Assembly (NCBI GenBank): GCA_019843655.1
Contig: JACDQD010000105.1
Coordinates: 3,906,001 to 3,970,000 of the forward strand
Source of the DNA: Lethocerus indicus
Lineage: Eukaryota > Arthropoda > Insecta > Hemiptera > Belostomatidae
DNA length: 64,000 nt
Reading direction: 5' to 3'
Each line of letters starts with the position of its first letter. Within the stretch, counting starts at the first letter, position 1. This document shows positions 13,984 through 28,900 of the stretch, piece by piece. A program made the translations under genes and the position numbers. The notes beneath the pieces were generated by a model. That model made no database searches. It saw nothing but the letters and a program-made list of their open reading frames with translations, and was not told the DNA's origin.

Positions 13984-15716
13984 ATGTCTTCTCTCTTTCT
14001 CTATCTCCCTTTCATATAATTTAACACCTTCCAAAAATATGTATAATGTTTTATGAATTAATGTTTTATAAACTGAATACCATATGTTATATGTATGGTT
14101 GATTTTAAATGAAATTTTATTGTTTCTCACATAGTTTGTTGTAACTGTGTATTTAAAGAATATATAATAATTTTATTAGATTTCTACACTGACCAGTCTA
14201 CCTGTATTTACTGTATTGTTCTAATTTATAAGATTAGGTTACATCACTAAAAAATTTCATTTATTAAATATTAGTTAAATTTTAAGCATTTTATTTCTTA
14301 AACCCAATTCTTTTTTACTTTAAGTAATTAGTTAACTGATAATAACTAGTAGCTGATTTTTTCAATGTTATATTATTGACATGAAATTTTAGTTTTCAAT
14401 TTCAAAAGTTTTCAGTATTATATATATATATATAAAATACTGAAAACTTATTCTATATAAAATAATCCTAAACATTAAGTTTTGGAACTACTATTAAAAT
14501 ATAAAAAACTTGAGAATTGATTTAACTACAAAAGGGGGTAGAGCAAATTTTATTAATTTTTAAGACGCTTAAGAATATGAATGTTGAAATAAAACTATGC
14601 ATTACAATTAATAATATATTACTAAAAAAAGTAAAAAAATAATATAAGTAGTTAAATACTTTTGTGTTGTAAAAGACAAGAAAACTGCAAATTCCAGATT
14701 TAAACTACAAAATAAAAGGTTAAATTATATGAAATGTTTAAGCATACATAAATTAGCACAAAAGTGTTTCATATTTATTCATTAATTTATGATAACCATT
14801 CAATTAATTAATTATTGATGAGAACTGCTGTAATATCTTTCTCAACAACATTTTTCCTAATGTTTGCTATGCGTATTTTCTATAAATATATTTTCTTACA
14901 TATTATGTAAATATTTTCCTAATTAGTGGTGTGTAAAAGTGATCATCAATGGCCTGAAAACATATTTTTGTATGAGAACAAGGCACTATAGTAGGTCAAC
15001 AACTTGAACACATTGTCTGACAAATGTCTCATGTTTTACTGTTCCAAGGAGGAAATTCAACAAATTTTACCTTTTTCTATTTCAGAAAGCTTCATGTTAT
15101 AAAAAATGAATGGCTCCATCATGTTTCCAAGAATTTTTTTTGCATTTTCAAACCCTTATTTAACTCTTCTAGTTAGTTATATTCAGAGTGTTGAGCCTGA
15201 AAGTGATATTTAGCCCTAAGATTAGATCCACCTACTGCAGATGGTAAGCAACAGTTTGGGACATGGAATAATGGGAAGAACATGGATTGCTTAAAAAATA
15301 ATTACATAAATACAGTGAGATATTATATTTTACCAAAATGAATATCGATCACATCAAATATTGGAAATTGAGTATACACAATCATTATTCTTGATTATTA
15401 CACAACAGTTACTGTGACAAAATAAATACATTTTTCTTAGAAATAATCAGAGAAAAAAATGATTAAATAAATACAAAAATTGCATTAGAGGTACTTTTCC
15501 CGTCTAATGAATTTTACAATCAGATTACTTTAAATTGCTATGGAATATGATTTAGTAAATGAAACTGTACTTAATACCCCCACCAAAAACTACAGTCTTC
15601 AAAACGAAAAAAAACAGAACAAAATTAGACTGTTGAATACACTATACTTAAAAAAAAATGGGAAAATAACACATTTGAATACAATATTAATAAATGAACA
15701 ACAAAACTTAAGTCAT
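13984..15716. other. Convergent 3' regions of the FET gene and Bax inhibitor-1
   Basis: This AT-rich interval separates the stop codon of the + FET gene (13981-13983) from the stop of the - BI-1 gene (15717-15719). It must hold both 3' UTRs, which may overlap. AATAAA on + near 14588, and TTTATT (AATAAA on -) near 14773, 14172 and 14117, are candidate poly(A) signals. No other gene is visible. Confidence 0.5.
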
Positions 15717-17836
15717 CTACCTCCTCTTGTTATTCTTCTTATCATTCTCCTGAAACAAACAAATATGGGCGTAAACATATTTGTAAATTGTTGATTAGGC
15801 AATTTCACAAGTTACCAAAAGTATTGCATTATTTGTTATAATTTTATGAATCATCATTTTATAATCATTATATCAGTAATTCATTATTAATTGATAAAAC
15901 ATTTTATTCCTCTTTACGCAATGTTGTATACTGTCATTAATAATTTGTCATTGACCAATTTCTGAACCACGTTTAGAAAATGCTCAATCTTTAATTCATA
16001 AAAAATATATTAAAAACTATGGTAGTATTTACAACATAGAACTATGGTACCAAAAATAAACATTATTCGCTGTAAATTTAGTTTCTTTTAATTAAACATG
16101 TACTTTAAACTTATTTTCAAAGTGTTCTCATAACAATAAGCTGACAACACTATATGAGTGAACAATGATATGAAATTTTCTATGAATCAAGTACAAAAAT
16201 AGGAAAACTGAAGGGAGTATTGTACCCTTTTTAGAGAAAATGTTTGAGAAAGACATAGAAGAATAAATGGCGTAAAAGAAGTAAATCTTATTTATAATAA
16301 TGAATTTGTTAAATTCATTTAATGCTTTCAATATATTTACAAATTCAAAATCTACTTTGCCTTCATTTATTTGTCATGATAGAGAAGGAACACTTATTTC
16401 TCCGATGGCTCATCCCTATTTGTGATTATATACATCCATGGCATTCCAGGCGGATTACAACTGTCTGGGTGCTTAGGCACATGAGCCACAGAGACTTCAG
16501 TTTAAAAAAAAATGTAATTGCCAACCGACCTTTTGAGCAAGTATAATGAGGAGCCTCCTGAAGATGCCGATGAAATCGATGAAAAGTTCAACAGAGTGAC
16601 CGATGAAATCTTTTTCTCCCATGCGGTGTTTTTCCATTATCAGGTGGGTGTCGTACAGTACAAAGGCACACATCAAAGCCAGCCCGATGTACAATTGAGC
16701 CTACACACAGTTACAAAAAAAGTGAAACAACTAACACTCAGAAAAACAAATTAAAGATTACGTCCACCCCCATACGCGTCTCAAAAGAACAGACCTTAAC
16801 CGCAAATTTGGACTGCTGAGACCTCTATTGAAAAAGACATCAAAACTGACAGTAGACAACAAACTTACAATATACAAAACCATTTTAAAACCGACACGGA
16901 CTTACGGAATAGAGCTATGGGGTTCCGCTAGGAAATCCAACATCACCCGCATCCAGAGATTCCAATCAAAAGTCCTTCGTACCATCCTTAATGCTCCCCG
17001 GTATGTTTCTAACCGAACAATCCATAATGACCTCAACATTCCTACAGTCGACAAAGTCGCAAAATCACGCTTCCTTAAATTCCACTCCCGCCTCTCCCCA
17101 CATCCGAACCCACTCGTTCAGTCCCTTTCTTCTTCTACCCATCCACTGTCCCCACCACGACGGCTCAAACGCCACTGGCCCAGAGATCACCTCGGGCAGT
17201 AATTAAATCATGTCAAAAGCGCCATCACTGGGTGGTTTCTTTGTCGGGACTAACACGCGGAAATAAATACTTGTATTAATTGCACCCATAACTGTATAGG
17301 TTGATTGTGCAAAAATAAAAACAGTTAAAAAAAAAAAGATTACGTCCGAGAACTGTGTCAGAATCGCGAGGCTGTGCGACCCAGAATGTCATCAGTGTTG
17401 TGTAAGTTATGTGCAATTTAATACCTGGAAGAGAATAGGCGACCTGATGAAAATGCTGGCGACGGCTGAGAACAGAAGAGCGGTGACAGTTGTAGAAATG
17501 ATACCGCCCAAGAAGAGCCACGACCCGCGCTTGGCCAGCAGTGCCGAAATGCTGAACGAAATGAATATCAAGCTGGTACCGAAAAATGCTGTCGGCAATA
17601 TGCTTGGATTGATGTCGATCACTTGTTCAATCAAAGAGCCAAGGTTAAGCCCTGAAACAAAACACCTTGTGAACGCAGATACATACATTATTATTTTTTT
17701 CTCTGTATTTATATAGCGCATATTTCACCAATCACTCTTCTTTCCTTATACTAACTTACAAACTAACATCCATAGCAGGCTCTCCTGTGCGCTACACAAT
17801 GCCTGAGCCACTGAGCTCCCTACATAAATTATTAAA

Positions 17837-17878
<42 letters not shown>

Positions 17879-20800
17879 TGAATCAGTTAAATATGATTGT
17901 TCAGTACTGGAAGAGCCATTAAAATACCAACTCCCCTTTATAATTGATCACATGAAATTGTCACAAAATAAATTATCATATAATGTAATAAAAAATAGTG
18001 GTTATCTATACCCTTTTTTTTTAAGAAAAATATTTACTTAGACATTTTTCCATGTTGAAGTAAGTATACAACTAGTAACATCTGTGTGTGTGTGCATGTG
18101 TCTGTATGACTACTGTGTGTTTGATTCTCCCACAACACAGAAGTACTTATAATTAAGCCTATCGCAAATTAAATACATTAAGTAATACTCGATTGAAGGT
18201 ATTCCTATTTGATTCTGGCATGCTGCTGATGAAGCACGTTGTCAGCATTACCCAACGCTGTTACTAAATTAATTTAGAAACACTAAAGAGAGTGAACGAA
18301 AAAGATATTTAGCTGTTTAAATTATTGTAATTTTTCCTCACAGGCATTTATAATCTTGAATTAAAACCTAGAGTCCATTAGCATTTTCTAATTTAATCTT
18401 ATTCTAGGGGCAAAAATCAAGAACACTAAAATTTGTAATGCCTGCAGTGAGAATTATATCCTCTGATAACACAGTAAATTTGTTTCATAAACATTAATAT
18501 TGATTGCTTGACAAATGTCAAGTATTGCCATTTACTGATTGCAGGGTGTATATTTCATCGAATTACAGTCAACCTGTTTACAGTGTTTCCGCATCAGGAA
18601 CTTGGGGTAAGATAAGACAAGTTTTGATACTAACCGGTGCAGAACGAGAATCCCAAAAGGAGGCCGATCCTCATCTCGCGGTTGTTACCATTATCAGGTA
18701 TACAGCGCAGTGCGATCAAGAACCCGATGGATCCAAAAAAGGTCAGCAGACCGCTCGACAAAAGATTTGTATAAATGTCTATGTATGAGCCTGCGGCAGC
18801 GGCCAGCATTGACATTGTCAGACAAGCATAGACATTCTTCAAGTGGAGTCTCAAAGGCTCCTCTCTGAAAAAGAATAGATCGGAAATACTCAAATCACAC
18901 GTATTAAATAGAAATACAGGTTTTCATTTGGGTTTGCCCTAACCCTTAATGGACAGAGTGGTGAGGCGTGGCTGACGCCCTCAGTACCGACTGAAAGCTA
19001 TTCCATAACATCATTAATTCAGTTACACTAAACGAGCCTCGCTATCTTAAATATAATGTATCGGGTATTCATTGTTGATGTCAACATTATTTCATGAATT
19101 GTGATGCATTGAATTAAAAATATGCTTAATATTTTGAATACGGAAAAAAATGTTAGATAAGGATTACCATTTGGTGGACATATTTACTAGTAGATAACAG
19201 ATTTGTTAACCCATAAACCATAAGAAAACATGCAAATATAAATATTATTTATGTTTCACAGTCTTTCAGAGCACAATAATAGCAAATTGAAAATAAGGTT
19301 TAAAATAAAAAAAACAAATGGTATTTCATGGTGACAACTGAATATTATAGTAATATTTAAACTTTCTAACCTAAGCTTAATCCTACATTCAGATAATTTT
19401 ATCTTTAAGACCATAAACAATTAAAAAAATAAATGTCTGAAATATTGAGACAAAATACAATTGAACTAATGTCTATAAATAAATATGTTTATAAATAAAT
19501 ATCTGTATTTATAATCTGATAGGAGCATATCAACAATTGGCTTCATGTACCCTATGTTCTATTTACAAAATAAATAAACAACTACTTAATAACTAAATTG
19601 AATATATACTTGGATCTATAATTCTAGACATCTATTCTGTACAAGGAATTACCAAAATTCAGTTAACAGTGATTACAAATGTTAGTAATTGTACTTTCAA
19701 ATTCCAATCAACCTAAAAATAATGAAGTTAATTTTGCTAGTCAAAAGTTCCATCAGAGGCTGACATGCAACTGAATGCTGCTGGAAACAGCCAGACAACA
19801 ACACTCTAGGATAACCTAAGACAAAAGTATGAGAAGGATGTTTACATAAATGAATACAAACTTTTAAAAACTGAATTCTAAAGTTTAACGGTACTTTACT
19901 GCTTTTAAGATAAGTAAAATGCTTTTAGAATGTTCGTTTCCTTACGTGTTTGTAAAGCACAATTGTAAACTAGGGTCTATTATGCACAATTTAACCTAAA
20001 GACATTAGCATTAACAGTCAGGGCATAGGTCACATGCATTTACATCTTGGGCAAGAATGGAAGAATGTTTTATAAGCTCCAATTGAATATTATCACAAGA
20101 GGGACGATATCTATCACACACACACAAAAAAAAAACATTATTCCTCTTGACATTGAGCTTGTATTGTATAAAACAATTTAGTATTAGATCTAAAACATTA
20201 TACCATCTATAAGGAAATGAAATATCTAGATATCTGATACAGCTAAACAAAAATATAAAACTTGTCTAAATAATAAATGTTATTAGTAACATTTTCATAA
20301 TTTATAAATGATATGATGCAATACTGAATAATAAATTTATTTAATTTTAGAACAGCGCAGAGAACTAACTAAACCAGTTATATTAACAATCTGATTGTCA
20401 CTAACATAATATCCCAATTCCCAAATAAATCAAATATTCTATTTTAATTATACTGTAATTTTTAAATGTGCTAATATGCTAAAAAAATACAAATATGTGA
20501 TATATTATATAATGTATGTATCAGTTTTACTTCAAAATATACTCAATGGAGGTTCAATATATTAACATCAATTTCTCCGATTCAATATTAATAGTAAGGA
20601 ACTTTTTCCTGAAACATGTCATTGCATCATTAAACGGCCAATTGATAAAATAAATAGATTTATTGAGAAACTAGATTTTAACCCTCCCAAAATGAATCTG
20701 GTATGACATTATGTCATATCTGTAAGTTCACTTCTTGTCACTTAAATATAAAAACTGAAGTAAAACCAGAACCTTAAATAAGAACCTTCAATAACGAATG

Positions 20801-21056
20801 AAAAATTTAATGATACAATATATTGTAATACTGATGCAACTTTCTTACAAGAATATTCTGTAATTGTCAATGATAAAATGAAACCAATTTTCAACTAGGT
20901 CAAATTTAACTGATTTAAAAAAATATAAATGACATCGAACAATCGTCCGACGCTGTTAACTCCTTCAAATGTAACGACCCGAAATGCATTAATAATTGAA
21001 TGAACTTACAATGTTCTGTTGAAATTTGTAAAAGATCTTATAAAAGACACCGCCAT
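15717..21056 (-). CDS. BI-1: Bax inhibitor-1 (TMBIM6 family)
   Basis: Five exons on - join to exactly 235 aa, the usual BI-1 length: 21056-21010, 18864-18635, 17651-17425, 16700-16530, 15749-15717. The start ATG at 21056 gives a short N-terminus, then the family-typical LHLKNVYACLTMSMLAAAAG at the first membrane segment. Exon 3 encodes further hydrophobic helices. Exon 4 has VLYDTHLIMEK and ELFIDFIGIFRRLLIILAQK, the conserved C-terminal helices. The last exon (33 nt) supplies a basic tail, KENDKKNNKRR, as in other BI-1 proteins. By family it is a multi-pass ER membrane protein that modulates ER Ca2+ leak and protects against ER-stress-induced death. The exon 4 donor is a weak GTCGGT. The gene is convergent with the FET gene and has a LINE in intron 3. 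Confidence 0.93.
16766..17334 (+). mobile_element. 5'-truncated jockey-type LINE in BI-1 intron 3
   Basis: A + strand insertion, antisense to BI-1, encodes the C-terminal end of a jockey-clade ORF2. The diagnostic segment is KLTIYKTILKPTRTYGIELW, followed by a QRFQSKVLR...NAPRYVSN-like stretch; the frame closes at about 17200. It continues through a short 3' UTR with an AATAAA-like stretch and a poly(A) run. The 13-bp target site duplication AAAGATTACGTCC is perfect at 16753-16765 and 17335-17347. Only about 570 bp of the element is present and it lacks the catalytic reverse transcriptase motifs, so it is dead on arrival. The perfect duplication suggests a recent insertion. Confidence 0.92.
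17841..17872. repeat. (TA)n microsatellite
   Basis: A TA run of about 32 bp in BI-1 intron 2, directly beside a GC-richer stretch (about 17770-17826). Confidence 0.95.
18865..21009. other. BI-1 intron 1
   Basis: About 2.1 kb of AT-rich intron between the short first coding exon and exon 2 of BI-1. No coding exon, RNA gene or intact transposon is visible. Confidence 0.6.
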
Positions 21057-22966
21057 TTTTCTTTTATTTTTCTCTTTTTACAACTCAGAAGAAACGACAC
21101 AGTTTCAACGGCGGAAGACGCGACAGAATTCCTGAAATTGAACTGGTATTAGTTGAGAAAAGTGAAAACGACTAGGCGTGTCAGAACTTATCGGCAGACT
21201 GAAATCAAAACCGATACACGAGTCAATCGTCAGACGTGTTACAACTCAGGGGGACACGTACTACGGCCTGCCCTATAACCAGTTGCCGCATCACCGGAAT
21301 AAATAACATTTACACAACCTTCTACGCATTACCGCTCAATATCTTATTTAAAACAAAAAATCTATACCAACAATTCTGATTAGTGAATTTAAAATTTTAT
21401 TAAGGGGCCGTTTTTTAAATATTACAAATTTTGTTACACAATTGATTATTTTCGTATCACAAGAGCGCGCCTTTTTTATTTCGAATATATCGCCCTTTCT
21501 CTTCTCCTGAATACAATCTTGTATTTAATTCTACTATTTTGTTAGGATTCACATTTCGCAAATTTTAAGCCATTTATTCACAATTTGATAATAAATCTCT
21601 GGGCCGCCGTAGTATATTCTTATACTCTCCTATTTGTAAATTGTACTTTTCGTTTTGCCTTTTCGAAAGCAAGTTGGAGTAATAAATGACAATGGACTGC
21701 AATTAGTATATAATCTATTTTATTGGAGATGGATATTCTACTTTTTGGGCATTCGTATCAATTTTTTCTACCTAACAAAAAAATGTGCAAATAAAAAAAA
21801 ATCAGTTTGCTGTAGGATCCAATACCTTAGATTTGATAAATTATATAATTATTCTACAGAAATTAATGTTTATTAAGTCACAGAATATTTCTAACTTCAA
21901 CATTTCTTTTAACAATTATACAATTTACATTTTGGTTGTAACAGTTATTATTATTGCATAAAGGACGAGAAGAATAAACTGCTTTTTTTTCTGAGAGAAA
22001 TATCATAGGCAAACACAAAAAAAACAAATGTATTTATAATATATTTTTAAACTTATTTAGGCTAATATATAATAATATTTTTGGTATATTATTTAAAATA
22101 GTGCACTTGGATTATGTTGTATAAAACAATATTGTGCGGTTATACTAAAACTTTTTAATATAATTTTTTATAAACCAGAAATTACTTATGCTTACAAAAA
22201 ATTATTATAACTATGTTAAAAAATAACCAAACATTTCCACAAAACTAAGTCAAGTTTATGAAGGTGCAGGTAACATAAATATCAATTATGACATTAACTC
22301 AGTACCAGGAAGGAGTTGTTCATTTTAATCTAATCTAATGCTAATATAAAATTGTAATCATGCCTTAAAATAGAAATTTAAAAACTGCCATCACTATTAG
22401 CAAATATGAAATGTTGAAAAACTAGGTCCTACCCCCCTATAGGATTAAATGGTCCTATTTCTTCGAATAATGAAGGATTTAATTTATTTAGACATAATAA
22501 CATAAGGAATGTTCTTTTAAATCATAAATACCAGTTATATGTTACAGCAGGAAAAAATATGCTGCATTGTAAGGACACAAATTAATGATGTAATAGGTAC
22601 TTGTAACACCTGAACTTGTCAAAATAGTCAGAAGCCCTAGTACAGCTGGTAATGCAATAAATGGCATTATAAGGTTTTCTTGGGCAACACTGTCCCATGC
22701 AGTACAGGATGAGACCCTTATTTTTTGGTAGGTTTTGTTTTTTTTATTTTGATGTTAATTTTGTATGTAAATTATGAATTTGTGTTACAGTGCTAGTGTG
22801 TAAAATTATCATTTTGAATCAAAAGTAATTCCTATGTCAGAATTCAATTTCGAGAAAGTTCATTTTATGGTGTATTTCACTACTCTCAGTATTCAATGTC
22901 ATACAATATGTTCCCTTCTATCGAGGATACCTGTGTTCTGAGTGGTAGGAAATATTATTATTTCAG
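21057..22966. other. Divergent intergenic region between BI-1 and the CUB/LDLa receptor gene
   Basis: The two genes point away from each other here, so both promoters should lie in this interval. The stretch at about 21060-21330 is GC-richer than its surroundings and is the likely BI-1 promoter/5' UTR. The first exon of the receptor, holding its start codon, must lie between here and 22967 but could not be identified with confidence. Confidence 0.5.
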
Positions 22967-25900
22967 GAGTGTGTATTTTGGCTGTATTATGGATGAGTCA
23001 TACTGTATCAATCATGCGACACGATATATGTACAAATAAACATGCAAGTCGGACTTACCTTGCGATGGGAGAAAGGGGAATAATAACTGCAAACAATGCC
23101 AATATCACCACTAATAAGGTGTGTAAAAAAATTATTACTTAATATATTGAAACATTTAATAAGAAAATTGTAATTTGCCTGCCTGTATTGAAAATATTAA
23201 TTTATACCTGAAAGCTGACAATATTTTATTTTTTCTTGTTACTTGAAATTTTGTTCCCTTGGCTACACAATTAAAGTTTAATATATGAGTTGTATTTCTT
23301 TACGATAAAGTAATAGTACAACAATATTTTGAAATGTTTCTTAGCATTACACTGATCATTGCACTTTCTAAAACATAACTACGAACTGATTAAATGCATT
23401 GCCAATATATATTCCTTAAATATCCTTATTAATGTTATATTACAATAATTATTAATGTGGTCAATTCCTTTCATGTTGTATTTGCATAAAAATGAAGAAA
23501 ATGCCTTCTTCTAAGTAAATAAAAATTAGTACTTTCACAAATATAGTTACAAAGAAAATATGCATGGGAAATATTTAAAAAATTATCGCCTTATAAATTT
23601 CCATTTTAGTGTTCCCTGGTTATATTACTAGTGAATTTTTTGAGTTCATGCATCTAGGAAAAATATTCCTAATTTATTTATATATATATATTTCTAACAT
23701 TATTATGTTTAAAATACTGTGGCCGTAAACAGGGAGAAAATTCAATCCTTGTGTCTTGTAAAAAATGTAATGCTGGTTGCAGGGGAAGGTGTGATAAGTT
23801 GTTTTCAAAGGAAAATAGTTTGTACAATATTGCTGATAATAAAATTCTCAAGAATAATTTTGCAACATTTATGCAAAACCGATGACCATAATATTATTCG
23901 GACGATTTTTCGTACAACATGACCGGTTAACAATTATATTTGCTTCCAATGTTATATTTTACTACTTTTACAACTGGGAAATATATATCTCTATGTGTTC
24001 AACTACCATGTGTCTTTATTTTTCTGAGATAGAACTACCCGAGTACTAAACTGCTCTCTCTGTAATTATATGTTCTACCTGTGTATATAAGACAGTTAAT
24101 GACTAGAGAGAATAGAGATGTTATAGCTCCTTATATTATAAAGTTTTATTATTTATTCTCTGTGTTTGCTGTCTGATACTATAATATTGTCGATTTGGAT
24201 TTTGGCTGAGTGTACCAACTGTTTTATATTTTCAGTACAGAAACTAGCGATGCTGGAACGAATATTTCGTAATTCGGAAGATTATGATAAAAAACCTGTT
24301 TTATTTCGGTTTCAGACTAGTGAACCGCAAATTGAATGCAAAGTGGAATTGATTACCTGTTCGGGCTGTGTGATCTACATTAGATTCAAAAACATTTCTC
24401 TTCCTCAAGTTTGCAATCAGACGGCCGAGTCGAATAAAACTTGTCCCTGCGACCACGTTTGGCTTACCGAACAGCCTGCGGAATCAAAAACTACGCTCTG
24501 CAAAACGCTCGTGCCGGCCTATTCCTACAGATCACAAACAAGATTTTTGACGATCGGTTTTGTATTTTCAAACAAAAATTCGTTTATAATCGAATACGTT
24601 TCAGAACGTGAGTATTTGTTTTAATCCCAATTTATTTAATATGCAATTACATTTATACTATTATAACTTTAAATTAATTTGCGGCGTGGTCCGCTAGGGT
24701 TCAAATTAAGGTCACTCGTGCAATGTTTTGTTTGCTAGATCGATTTCGATGTAGCATTCCGTTAGTAAAGAATTCTTGTTTTATTCTTGGAATTTTCCTG
24801 TTAATACACTGTTGAAGTTGTGAGTGTGTAAAATGACCGTAAGTGTCTAAGTATCGCAATTGTGTTTGACTAGTTTGAACTTAGGATGGAAGTGAAAATG
24901 AATGCTTCATCGAACTCATTATATTAGTAACAGAATGCTACTGGCAAATGAATGAAAATGCTACAAACAGTATCCTGAAAGCTGTCTTGTTTATTAAATC
25001 CTCCCACTATAGCTTAAAAATACTACAATGATTGTATTGGTTCCTTATAATATCCCCCATACTAATTTTTTAGTTTCATAGCTGACCCATGTAATTGGCT
25101 GTTCGGTACAAAGAGCTAAAGTGACAGCAATGACCATTTAAAGCCTGATTTCAATATGATTTTTTAGGAAACAGGCAGAAGTTATCAGGAACTCCAGGGC
25201 AAAGTAATCTAACCTACGGGGGTGATCTGAGATCACCGTTTTTTCCTTCATACTACCCTAAAGATCTGACCGCCGAATATGCCATAAGCTGCGAGCAGAG
25301 TACAGTTAGATGCAGAATCAAATTGATTTTTACAGATTTCTTGGTTTCAACGCAATCTGTTATTGAAGTATGTTCTTTGCTTAATTTTACCAAATCCGAA
25401 TTTATCGCAGGCACTCATCGAAACTATTTCAGTACACAAATGCAATACTTTCTACTGAACGTCTGCTGAAATCATAAATCTTCGTTAAAATGCCGGTAGA
25501 GATTTATAATTATGAAGGTTGAAATAGAAATGAAAATTTATTTATATTCATTTGATTTACACACCGTCGTGTATAAATTTCATTAACTACTTCTTCAATT
25601 TAACACTTGATTGAATACATGTATCCAAAACTCCGCCTGGTATGTAGATAGATTAGGGGTGGGAAAATTGTACTAAATCTCCATTTTTATTTGAACCTAA
25701 CTCGTATTTTTTTTCAAAAATTCAAGCTTGCCATTAGAGTGAAAGCGTGATACTTGTCCGTAACTTGCAAACGCTATTACCACTTACCACAATTTTCATT
25801 ACGAAAATAAGCGCACATAGGGCAGTGGTATAATTAAGCTGTAAAAATTCGGACAAAAAAAAACACGAAAATAAGCAAGTTTCTAATCAAGTCCAGATTT

Positions 25901-28900
25901 TTTGCATATGCTAATTAATCGCGAATATATTGTAATATGTATTATAGCTTTTTAAAGTCAACATTAACTGACCTTCGAACTTAACTGGCCGTTTTATGTT
26001 TTATCGTGAATTTTTTAATTTTGTTTGTTTTAAATCTTTTCATATTCATTTCTTTCAGTTCTATGATTCGACTGGGCAAAGAGTCAAAGTTAGCAGCGGT
26101 GCTAAACCTCGTCCTCCAGTCATAGTCAGCACGGGACCATCCCTGTTAGTAAGATTTTATGCAAATGGAGCTTCCGGGCTTGGATATAAAGCATCATACT
26201 ATTTTTTAACAGGTAACAAGATTTCGTTTCATCTTCAAACAGTGTTGGCCACTGTTGGCCAGTGTTCTGGTTTTAAGATAGTTCTGAGATACATGTATAC
26301 AGCTAATAGTTCACTAACAGATGTCTAAGGTGAAGATAGTTACAAACATAGTTACATAGTAACATAGTTAAATTCAAATTACATTGATAGCATATTTTTC
26401 AAAACCCTCCTAGTATAAAGATTAATAGACCATAATATTTATATTTTAACGAAACACAATGCAGCATAAAAAAACATCTAAGAAAGTATAAAATATTACT
26501 TTGTTATATAATTGAGTTAATACAACATTTTTTTTTCATTTTTTTACTCAGGTGAAGGAGATGAACGTTTTCTCATTCCAATCACAGGTAAAGTACACAT
26601 GAACTTGATATTAATAATCATTTTGCTATAATTACAAAAGAAGATTACAAAAATGACTATAAAATATATGATTATAAAAATATAGTTAAATAAGTAAATT
26701 ATAATATTTTCACAAAATCTTAAATTTTTATTTTTTCAACCAATATTGAATTTAGCATTAGTATAATTAATCAAACTATTACTATAATTCTTATTAATTA
26801 TTAATTATAATTACTTACTATTAAAATGTATTTCTGTTTCAGACTGTGGTGGAGAAGTTGAAAATTTTGGTGGTGGTATAACCATGATGAATATGGTTCA
26901 GGATAATAGCACATTGAGAAAATATGATTGTGTATGGTTAATAAAACCATATAATAATTATTTAAACAAAAAGATGTTCCTTTATGTTGCAGTAGTGAAC
27001 TTTCAATATATGAGTAAGTGTTGGAAACAAAATTACCTCCTAATAAAAAATAAAAGATTACGTTATTAATAATATAGTTAGTGAAAGAGCAATATTTTTT
27101 GTACTATTATACTTAAGGGAATAGTAATATATTAATTGTAGTAATGCATTAATTGGAAGAAATCATCTGCAACAAATTAAACACAACTTTCTCTTCCCTT
27201 CTTTATAAACTAAATATTAAAAATTCAAGCTGAATATCAGAAATGATAATAATAGCACTGTATTATACATATTTTTATGTACACATAAATATCAAACTAA
27301 AATTGCACTTATAAGCTGTCATCAAAAGAAAATTTTCACTGAACTGAATACAGCCTGTAATTAGAAAATAAAATAATAATAGTTGAATGAATAAACAGAG
27401 AAATATGTATCATTTTTCAGTAGGGGATTCAGAAGTTAATGTCTATGAGGGGCAAACATCTGAAGGTTTGCTATTGGAGACTGTCAGTTCCCCAGTGATC
27501 AGACCAAGACCCCAACATGTAACATCTATAACCACAGGATTTTATATTTCTCTTCGAGCAACATTCACACAATCATCCCGAATGGTTATAGCATATGCAG
27601 TTTTCTCCAATATGGGTATAAACTGAAAAATGATTCTAAAAATAAGTTTTTTATTAGTATCTCAATTGGAATTGGAACTACATTGGATTGTGTAATTATT
27701 GTAAGGCTTCAGTAGGATATGATAGAGAAAAAAATTTGAATTTGGAAAGATAGATCTCTAAACTCCGTATCTTCAATTTAGTTTTCAGTCTTAGTTCTGT
27801 ACATTGATAACTACAAATTATCATTCTTTTTAATATATGTTATTTTTAAAAATATTTTATAATTATTTTTTTGTTATATTTTCCTAAATTTACTTGTGAA
27901 ACAAATTTCCAGGTATGTGTATGGTTTTTGTAGTTAATTAATACATTATTGTTTTCCAGATTTCCATGTCCAGTGAATACATTTTTAAATAACCTAAATA
28001 CCTTCTTCTTGACTTATTGTCAATAAGAAAATTATATAATAACTAACTAAAAAACTTTACTTAACTATATTAAATAAAATTAGGGATTTTATTCTTGTTA
28101 ATAAATGTTACAGACTGTTTTGGTGGTGCTGATTGGTTATGCCAGAATCATAGATGCATCGCTGGACAGTTGTACTGTGATGGTTTTGACCATTGTGGTG
28201 ATAACAGTGATGAACCAGATGCATGTTCTCAAGGTAAAACAAACTGGAATTTATGCTTATTAATTATTTTTCATTATGATCTAACATTGGCTAACTGATG
28301 CAAAATAAACAGATTATTAGTATCACCTTGATAATTTATAAAACAGGCATTTAAGCTTCATGATGTACATTTAATTTTGATGTAAATATTTGATTAATCA
28401 TAATGCATTTCACAGTAATTATTTAAACAAAGAAAAATATTTCCAGAATGGAATTTGGAACCTGTAGATCGGAGATGGTACTCTCATATTCCTAATTATT
28501 ATTTTCCCAAAGCAGATAGATATTCTGATTTAAAAACTGCAACACTGGTATTTGTCTTGAGTAGCATTGGTAAGTATAATAATATATCAAATAAATGTTC
28601 ACAATTGTCATTATGTAGATTAATTTATTATATTTTTTACATTCATACATATTTACTGCATGCATGTTTGAAGGAAAAAGCCCTTACATGTTTTATATTG
28701 TTCAATTAGTATTGTTTGACTAAGGCTTCTGGACATTTAGGTCTTGTGTTCCTCATAGCCGCCCTAGTCTTGCTGTTGTACAGGATGGGTGTGAGAGCAC
28801 GCCAGCAGAGAGAATTACAGAACAGATTACAAACAATAAGTAACTTTTTGGGTGAGTTATTGTAAATTTTGCTTTGTAATTATAATTACTGTATAGTTAT

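Noticed and set aside
17770..17826. tRNA-like A-box (GAGCTCAGTGGC on -), possible SINE
   Set aside because: No B-box follows at the right distance, no cloverleaf forms and no second copy was seen in the window.
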